A stretch of DNA of 39,847 bases from Hypsibius dujardini. Taxonomy: Eukaryota; Tardigrada; Eutardigrada; Parachela; Hypsibiidae. Location: positions 1 to 39,847 of the forward strand of contig LRSR01012120.1 of NCBI GenBank assembly GCA_001579985.1, read 5' to 3'. Position 1 is the stretch's first letter. The number at the start of each line of letters is the position of its first letter. The notes under the pieces are model-generated. The model saw only the letters and a program-made list of their open reading frames with translations. It ran no database searches and was not told where the DNA came from. Shown here piece after piece: positions 33,554-39,847 of this stretch. The position numbers and the translations under genes were made by a program.

Positions 33554-33854
33554 TTCACGGTGTCCGAAATAAAATGGAGATGGTGCAGCAGGAGAATGAA
33601 GTAAGGGTGCTCGAGTAACAGGTGAGCAGCAGAGAAAACTACTCAAGCAGGCACGTGAACAGATAGAGAGACAGACAAACAGACAAACAGACAAGTCACA
33701 GATCCAGTAAATAACTACATTCCCCAAAAGACAAGACAAACCCTCTGCCCCTATAAATGGTAGGTAGACGGAGATCAAGAAGACTGACATGCAAGACGCA
33801 GATACATCGAACAGACACATGGAATACAAAATGAAGATCTAAAAACATAGCAAA

Positions 33855-34145
<291 letters not shown>

Positions 34146-34184
34146 AGCCACAGAGTTCTACATATACATTCGCACGGAGAGATA

Positions 34185-34310
34185 AGAGAGTTTTCGCAAA
34201 CGTTATATCGCATGGTATAGCGGTACTGTATAGAAAACTGAACTGGGGTCCGAGAGAGTTTTCTACATTGTACCGCTGTACCGTGCGATATACCGTTGGC
34301 GAAAACTCTC
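34185..34310. repeat. About 126-bp MITE inserted after the duplication, family 4
   Basis: Palindromic element with termini AGAGAGTTTTCGC and GCGAAAACTCTC and inner arms such as GGTATAGCGGTAC/GTACCGCTGTACC. It sits between TA dinucleotides (34183-34184 and 34311-34312). The paralogous site in unit 1 (GAGAGGTAGATGTACC near 25777-25792) lacks it and serves as an empty-site control, supporting a TA-targeted insertion after the segmental duplication. Confidence 0.9.
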
Positions 34311-34705
34311 TATAGACGTACCTGGTAGATGCGGTCGAATAATTTCCAGCTAAAAAGCATGGGAGAGCTCCGCATCTTCTGCAAATCAAATCAAACGCCA
34401 GAAAGCCACGTCAGTCGGGCTATAAAAGATCAGCGATGGCGCGCGCGGTGTATGAAAATGACACGTCCGGTTATGGAATAATCAAAATTAACGAGTTTTG
34501 CTTCCGGTGACGTGAATCTCATGAGATCTGGCTGAAACGGGAAGTACCGCCTCTTGGGACAAACAGAATACATAACTGTAAATGAAGTGAGTAAATTAAT
34601 TATCCCCGTGACTGCGTTCACAGGCGAAGTGGATTAGGATTCGTGGGATCTGCCCTTCCTGGTTTTGTTTTGTTTGTATGTAACCGGCCGAAATGCCGAT
34701 GTACT

Positions 34706-34842
34706 GTACTGCCGCGATAAAAAGGTCGGTTAAGCCCCGCCTCCGTCATACGCGCCCCTGTCAAAAGTTGGCGCTCAGCAACACACACATGCCGAGTGCG
34801 CTGCGCGGGTGTAAAAACTGACCGTTATAACCGTGGCAGTAC
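34706..34842. repeat. About 137-bp inserted element, family 5
   Basis: Present only in unit 2; unit 1 reads straight through (CCGATGTACTGACTGATTAG near 26151-26170). Termini GTACTGCCGCG and CGTGGCAGTAC are imperfect inverted repeats, flanked by GTACT (34701-34705) and AGTACT. Interior CCCCGCC-rich, non-coding. A short non-autonomous transposon is the simplest reading; the exact target duplication is ambiguous. Confidence 0.75.
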
Positions 34843-34975
34843 AGTACTGATTGATTAGCAGTCGGCGGTAAGCACATGCCACAACGAATATCCTGATTGA
34901 GGAGCACGGAAGACCACAACGTTACGTCATTGAACAAACTTGGAACAAAAAATTCGTAGATTACTAAAACTGAAT

Positions 34976-35130
34976 TTGAAGTTTTATATTTATTGATAAT
35001 TTATACACGATTCATTTCTATTTTTAATTCTGGCACTAAAAATTATTTATGAAATTAAAAATGTATGGAATTAAAAATTAAATATAACTAATACAAATCA
35101 AGTAAAAAAAACAACGGATAAGACTACAAC

Positions 35131-35169
<39 letters not shown>

Positions 35170-35900
35170 TTCTTTCGAAAATAATCGCAGCTCTTGCGAA
35201 TCAAATTTAAAGATTTAAATTTGAATACAAATTTACTGCATGTCTTAAGTTGTATAAAATATTGCTAATTTATGTGAGATTAATTTTTATTTCTCGTACT
35301 AAATATTAGTTAAGAAAGTCAAAATTCTTTAATAATACAAATAGGTGAAAATAATCAAATTAGCGGGTAAATAATTAATAATAAAATCACTCGTTTGTAA
35401 CTGGTAAGCAAAAGTATTATTTAGTCGTTCAAAGACTGCAATAAGAATATAATAATTTATTTCGAGAATAATCGCAGCCTTTGCAAATCAAATTAAGTGA
35501 CAAAAAATATTATTCACCTGACGTTTTAATCAAGTAATTACGCTGATTTTGATCTGCTTCACAACATGGAACGCAAACAGCACACAATCAACCAATCAAT
35601 CAGCAGAACCCCTTCAAAGCCATTGCATGGCAAGTGGAACTGGAAGGTTGAAGTCATCGTATTGCTGCCGCGTACTCTTCACTACCAGAAACGAGTGTTT
35701 ATCATCCGCTCAAAGTCAATTCAAGAAAATTCCCTCTTCAAAAACGGCAAAAACGCTGCAAAACAGGAATAAAATGCAACACCACCAAAACGCTGCAATC
35801 AACCAATCAACCAACACGAAGCCACACAAATTCTCCGCAAAGCGTCAAGCTCAAAACGACCGACAAAATCACAGAAGCACAAAACAGGTGCCATCTTTTT
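34976..35900. other. AT-rich spacer with (AAT)n microsatellite
   Basis: Mostly A/T-rich sequence with an (AAT)n run at 35129-35169 and a repeated CGCAGC(T/C)(C/T)TTGC motif at about 35187 and 35473. The plus-strand open frame at 35549-35950 is rich in Asn/Gln/Ser/Lys and overlaps the minus-strand gene at 35901; it shows no family signature. Confidence 0.5.
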
Positions 35901-36227
35901 TCACTGTGTTGCACCGGCATGCTCCATCGGCGTTTTCTTCCTCGGATTGAGCCGCTCAATCCACGTTTGCCACGACGGCTGCGTGGGGATGCCGAGGCGC
36001 TTAAGGTTTGCCTTATCTCGCTGTGTTCGCTGATAGTCCCCCACAATGCAAGAAAAGCAAATGATGGGGATGCAGATGGAGAACTTGTGTCGCCAGAGCC
36101 ACTTGACAATCAGTTTCGGCAGGATTGTCGGTCCGGCGGGCGCTACCGGTTTCTTCAACGGCGGCAGAGTGGAAGCTGGGTGGATCAACGGCTGACCGGG
36201 GATCCTTCCCACTGGGGGTCCTGACAT
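35901..36227 (-). CDS. Small single-pass membrane protein, unidentified
   Basis: A 108-aa ORF with ATG at 36227. The N-terminus is Pro-rich and basic (PPVGRIPGQPLIHP...), followed by one hydrophobic segment (SICIPIICFSCIV) preceded by Lys/Arg, then a charged tail (DYQRTQRDKANLKRLGIPTQ) that continues with WQTWIERLNP. This arrangement resembles small mitochondrial or ER assembly proteins, but I do not recognise the family. The frame stays open upstream to an ATG at 36308, giving 135 aa; the shorter form is preferred because the extension has no recognisable feature. It is divergent to OFD1, with about 780 bp between start codons. An intron upstream is possible. Confidence 0.45.
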   Translation of the reverse strand: MSGPPVGRIPGQPLIHPASTLPPLKKPVAPAGPTILPKLIVKWLWRHKFSICIPIICFSCIVGDYQRTQRDKANLKRLGIPTQPSWQTWIERLNPRKKTPMEHAGATQ

Positions 36228-37010
36228 TTTTTTATGGGGATGAAATCCCGAAATCTTCCTCCAACAGTCCGAAGACGATGCACCGGGGTTGGTTCTGTTA
36301 GGAAACAACGGCGAAGAGCAGTGAGTGTGGTAGAAGTTGAAAAAAGGGGCCAGAAAATCCGTGAGTGAGAAGTTAAGTGAGGAGTTAGTCCACCACTATT
36401 TTCGCACCGATAAAGCCCCAAAATGATCTCCAAACAGTCCGAAGAGTGCAGAGCCGTATCAATTTGGGATTTTAGGCACTACAGATAAAAATCAAAACAC
36501 AATACGATTGTGAAACAGAAGAGAAATCGTTGCAGGAGAGAAGTTGAAAATTTTTACCGAAAAAAAAGCTTCTTCGGTTGCCTTGATCGAATGAACGAGT
36601 AGTAAAGCAAGGAACGAATCTACATTAGTAACGAACGATAGTGCATGCTAAAGGAACACACCAGAACTAGTGAAGGAATATGTTCAATAGAAAAGGAATA
36701 ACTGAACATGAACGTGTGACGTCACGTGTAATGTGACTCTGACTCATTGATTGCGCAGCATCCCGAATCCCGATCCCAACGAGTCATTCCAATGATGTTT
36801 ACATGCTCCCCTTCCTCAATTTTTTTCGCAATTTATTGATGTTTTTCCTTTTGTTTTTGTTTCGGATATCACTTTGTAAATACATAATATCTTCCCCTTG
36901 CTCAATTCATCGCTCCATAATTCTCATCCCGGAATTTTATTTGTGAGTTATTTGATCCAGGCAGAAATCTCCCCCTGTCCTGGTCGAGTCGCCATCTCAC
37001 ACTGCGTCGC
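36228..37010. promoter_or_regulatory. Divergent upstream region of OFD1 with a CRE/E-box motif
   Basis: The 783 bp between two divergently oriented genes. A perfect palindromic CRE, TGACGTCA (36717-36724), overlaps an E-box CACGTG (36723-36728) about 285 bp upstream of the OFD1 ATG. No TATA box is obvious. Two related AACAGTCCGAAGA segments (about 36263 and 36433) are present. Factor binding is inference from consensus only. Confidence 0.4.
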
Positions 37011-39847
37011 ATGGCACGCGATTACTCCGGACACTTTTGGCACAACTTCGCCGATGGCCACTCCTTCGACGAAGATGGGCCGCGGAACGGCGCGCAGCAC
37101 TCCGAGGAAGAAACGGAGGAGAAGGATGACGCGGATCGGGAAGATTTCGACGCGCTTCGTGAACGTCTAATCGCGCAGTTGGAATCCCCGCAGTTTAACG
37201 GGCGTTTGAAGGCTCAAGTTCGCTCCAGCCTGGTGCTGCAGCTCACACCGCATGATGTGCTGACCGCGAAACCGCCGGGGCAGAAGACTGACCCTCTGCG
37301 AGAGCTAGCGAATGCCGTGGTCGCTCAGCATTTGGCTGATAGGTAAATAAATCCATCTACTAGTTTTTCTCTTGATTTGTGCAAAGTTCAGTTTTCTGTT
37401 TTGAAGTGATTTATTAAAGATTACTCCTAAATTTTTTTTGAGAACGTGAAAAACAAGCAGAGAAGGCGCATTTTTTTGTGAGTTCGGCGTTAATAGATCA
37501 ATCCAAGAATCAAGCGATCAATCAACCGATGACCCTCTGCGAGAACTGGCAAATGCCGTGGTCGCTCAGCATTTGGCTGATAGGTACGCTTAAACAAATT
37601 CATTTCATATTCCTTTTCCCTTGATTTGTACAAATTTCAGTTTTCTGTTTTGAGGTGGTTTCTTAAGAATTTCTCCAATTTTTGTGTGGACAACTTGAAC
37701 AAACGAGCAGGGAAGGCGCATTTTTTGTGAGTTCGGCGTTAATAGATCAATCCAACAATCAAGCGATGGCGCAGTTGATGAAATTGCTACTGTTTAGCGT
37801 GGGTGTTCAACCAATCAAGTTTCGTTACTTGTTTTTTACCTTGTTTGCTCAAGTTGCATTTTTCTGTTGTTCGGAAGTTGTTGAATTTTTTTTTTAAAAA
37901 AAATTCGATAAAGAGTCTACATGAGAGTCTAGTTATAAGGAATGTTAGACTATTGTGTTGTGGTTGAAGCAATTTATCAATCAAGCGACTGTACTATTGG
38001 CTAATATGGGACCTGTGGAAATAATTATCAGGCAGTGATATAATTATTCCCGTTGGCAACAATTTCGGAATATGCGTGCTAACTAAATAAGTCAGTTCAA
38101 TGAAGTTTTTAATTTCAAATTCGATTATTGTTTGTATTTATTATATTTTTAGGAATTTATTTAACTTTTAATGCTTAGAATCTACCGGACGTTCAAAGAG
38201 CTGGACACGCCATTTTTTCATCCGTTTCGATTTTTTTCAATTAATCCAGATTTCATTTTTTCTCTCACAGTGGATGCGACTTTTCCCTCTCCGTGTTCCT
38301 GCCTGAGTCCGGACTCAACCGCGACCTCCATCCCATGAGCCTTCCCAGTCTTCTCGCCTACCTCCGCGTGAAATACTCCAACTTCCGTGTGACCGAGCAG
38401 CGGAGTCTCTTGAGTGTCTTAATCGGACATTTACCGGTGGCTGAAGATGCCATTTCCGCCAGCTTCGCTAATGCTTTTGCAAAAAAGAACGCCGAGGCAT
38501 TAGAGGGCCCGTCACGAGCAACGCAAACGGATTCGACTGTAAGGGAGCAAGATGTAATGCAGTTGGAGTTGCAGTGGCTGGAGATGAAGACGAAGCTGGG
38601 CTGGCGCCGTGGGGAGCGGTTCGTTGTAGAGGAAGCCTTGGCACGGTTCCGTACCGAGGTAGCGGACGAGACGCGGACGAGAGTGTTTGAGGACGCCATG
38701 CGGAATAAAGAAGCCGATGTACGAACAATTGTCTGTCTACCTGTCTGCCTGTCTGCCTGTCTGTCTTTGTGTCTGTCTGTTTATCTGCCTGTCTGCTTGT
38801 CTGTCTGTCTTTCTGCCTGTGTCTATCTGTCTATTTATCTACTGGTCGCCGGTCGGTCGGTCTATCTGTTTGTCTGTCTGTCTGTCTTTTCGTTATCCGT
38901 TCGGCAGTGTCTTTTCTACCACCGCTGTAGCAGGGTATCTTGACTGACAAAGTCATGTGGTTGTGGCCCTTGCCTCAGCTATGCGAGTATTCAGTGAAGT
39001 ATTCATTGACAATGTTCTTGTCTGTTTGCAGATCCGCCATGCCGTGGAAGAAGAGAGACACCGTCACGCCCGCGAACTCCTCTCCGTCAGCGGCAACTGG
39101 GAAGCCAAAATGCAGGACCAGGAGGCTAAACTGGGCATTCTGCAGCAGCGACTGCAGCTGGCCGAACAGAAGGCATTCGTCGAACGACAAACGCTCCTCC
39201 AACAACAGGAAACCCTGGCCGAACGAGACTCCCAACAGCAACACGTTTTCGACACTCGCCTCAAGGAACTCGGCGAAAAAGAACAGGAACTGGTGACCCG
39301 AGCGAAGCAGGTCGCGGAATTCAGTAAGGCTCTGCAGACACGTGAGGCCGGCATCCAGCGGACCGTGGATTTGCGAGTTGGAGAGCTGGTTCGGCTGCGA
39401 GCAAAGGTGTTGGACGAACGGGAGGAGCAGTTGAAGAAGGATGAGGCTGCGTTGAACAAACTGAAGGTTCGCGTCTGTATGTCTGTCTGCCTGGCTCTCT
39501 GCCTGCCTGTCTGTCTCTTTGTCTGTCTGTCTGTTAGTTGTCTGTCTATCAGCCAGTATGTTTGTATGTGAGATTTTTCTGGCTGTCTGTTTGTCAATTC
39601 GTCTGCCGTCTTCTGTCTCCCCCTCGTGCTATATCTATCTCCCCTGGGTTGTCTGTTTATCGCCAAGTCTCTCATCCCCTTTGGTAATACACCCGTTTGC
39701 CTGCCAATTCGTCCTGCAATTTGCTCATTCGCCTGTCTGTTTTTGTCTATCCCTTGCTTTTTTAGCTCCTTTTTTGTCAAGCTGTGAATGGTCTTCTCTA
39801 CCTATTGTCTGTCTTCTCCCAGCTGGGGCTCGTTGTCTGCCTCTCCA
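37011..39847 (+). CDS. OFD1: OFD1 centriole and centriolar satellite protein, 5' part
   Basis: OFD1 caps the distal centriole and is needed for ciliogenesis. Exons seen: 37011-37342, 38271-38718, 39032-39466, in matching phase (332 + 448 + 435 nt, 405 codons). The gene continues beyond the window; an acceptor-like CTCCCAG near 39821 may open the next exon. Exon 1: acidic N-terminus, then LRERLIAQL and RSSLVLQL, matching the conserved N-terminal block of OFD1. The LisH motif spans the first intron (NAVVAQHLAD, then SGCDFSLSVFLPESGL), the best-conserved part of the family, followed by LLAYLRVKYSNF and LLSVLIGHL. The rest of exon 2 and exon 3 are Glu/Gln/Arg-rich heptad sequence (coiled coil; QQRLQLAEQKAFVERQTLLQ...). 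Introns 2 and 3 begin almost directly with CTGT arrays. Start: ATG at 37011 precedes the conserved region with no better upstream candidate. Confidence 0.92.
37290..37770 (+). repeat. 241-bp tandem duplication carrying the end of OFD1 exon 1
   Basis: The last 53 bp of exon 1 (37290-37342, encoding DPLRELANAVVAQHLAD) recur at 37531-37583 with three mismatches, all silent in the same frame, again followed by a GT donor (GGTACGC). The downstream intron sequence (AAGGCGCATTTTTTGTGAGTTCGGCG) is also repeated, at about 37466 and 37718. The second copy lacks a convincing acceptor, so it is a relic or latent exon. Confidence 0.85.
38725..38905 (+). repeat. (CTGT/CTGC)n array, OFD1 intron 2
   Basis: Starts about 12 bp after the exon 2 donor. 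Its plus-strand translation (Val-Cys-Leu-Ser) is an artefact that extends the exon 2 frame past the donor. Confidence 0.92.
39470..39650 (+). repeat. (CTGT)n-rich array, OFD1 intron 3
   Basis: CTGT/CTGC units starting within ten bases of the exon 3 donor (AAG then GTTCGC). More dispersed pyrimidine-rich sequence continues to the window end. Confidence 0.88.

Noticed and set aside
35549-35950. 133-codon plus-strand frame rich in Asn, Gln and Ser
   Set aside because: Low complexity with CAATCAATC-type repeats, and it overlaps the better-supported minus-strand small membrane protein gene.

Overview
The window is animal nuclear DNA. Coding sequence is broken into short exons (25-500 bp) with canonical GT/AG boundaries and conserved codon phases. 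The recognisable products are metazoan: a mitochondrial cardiolipin synthase, a natriuretic-peptide-type receptor, two relaxin-receptor-like GPCRs and the centriolar protein OFD1. The compact introns, abundant (CTGT/CAGA)n arrays and foldback elements suggest a small-genome marine invertebrate. A tunicate is my best guess, but the sequence does not prove it. No rRNA, tRNA, bacterial operon or CRISPR array was seen.

Layout. 1-5.7 kb: intergenic, AT-rich, with two related large foldback elements and a TA-flanked MITE. 5.73-8.26 kb (+): seven-exon cardiolipin synthase (CRLS1), 300 aa, whose first intron is built from about 245-bp tandem repeats that copy the splice donor. 8.62-13.14 kb (-): eleven-exon natriuretic peptide receptor of the clearance (NPR-C/NPR3) type, 538 aa, with an ANF-receptor ectodomain, one membrane segment and a tail of about 48 residues without kinase or cyclase. 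It is convergent with CRLS1. 14.6-17.6 kb (-): a decayed second copy of that receptor with at least six stops, a deleted exon portion and an inserted 502-bp foldback element. 18.03-26.29 kb and 26.32-34.97 kb: a tandem duplication of about 8.3 kb. Each unit carries a complete 19-exon relaxin-family-receptor-like gene on the minus strand (signal peptide, two LDLa modules plus a degenerate third, LRRNT, ten LRR exons, 7TM, tail). 34.9-36.2 kb: AT-rich spacer and a small single-membrane-span protein gene (-). 37.01 kb to the end (+): the 5' part of OFD1 (LisH domain and coiled coil), running off the window.

The two receptor families have both expanded by tandem duplication, with different outcomes. 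The NPR-like copy died. The RXFP-like copies are both open from start to stop but differ at functionally loaded positions: copy 2 has Cys for the DRY-motif Arg (DRF to DCF), and copy 1 has Asn for a conserved LDLa Asp. The most interesting leads are that asymmetry, a possible 42-residue in-frame expansion of intracellular loop 1, a conserved read-through that would give a 6TM isoform, and two nearly invariant non-coding blocks upstream of both RXFP-like copies.

Exon structures were assembled by eye from family homology, splice consensus and phase. Each assembled CDS sums to a multiple of three with no internal stop. No transcript evidence was available.
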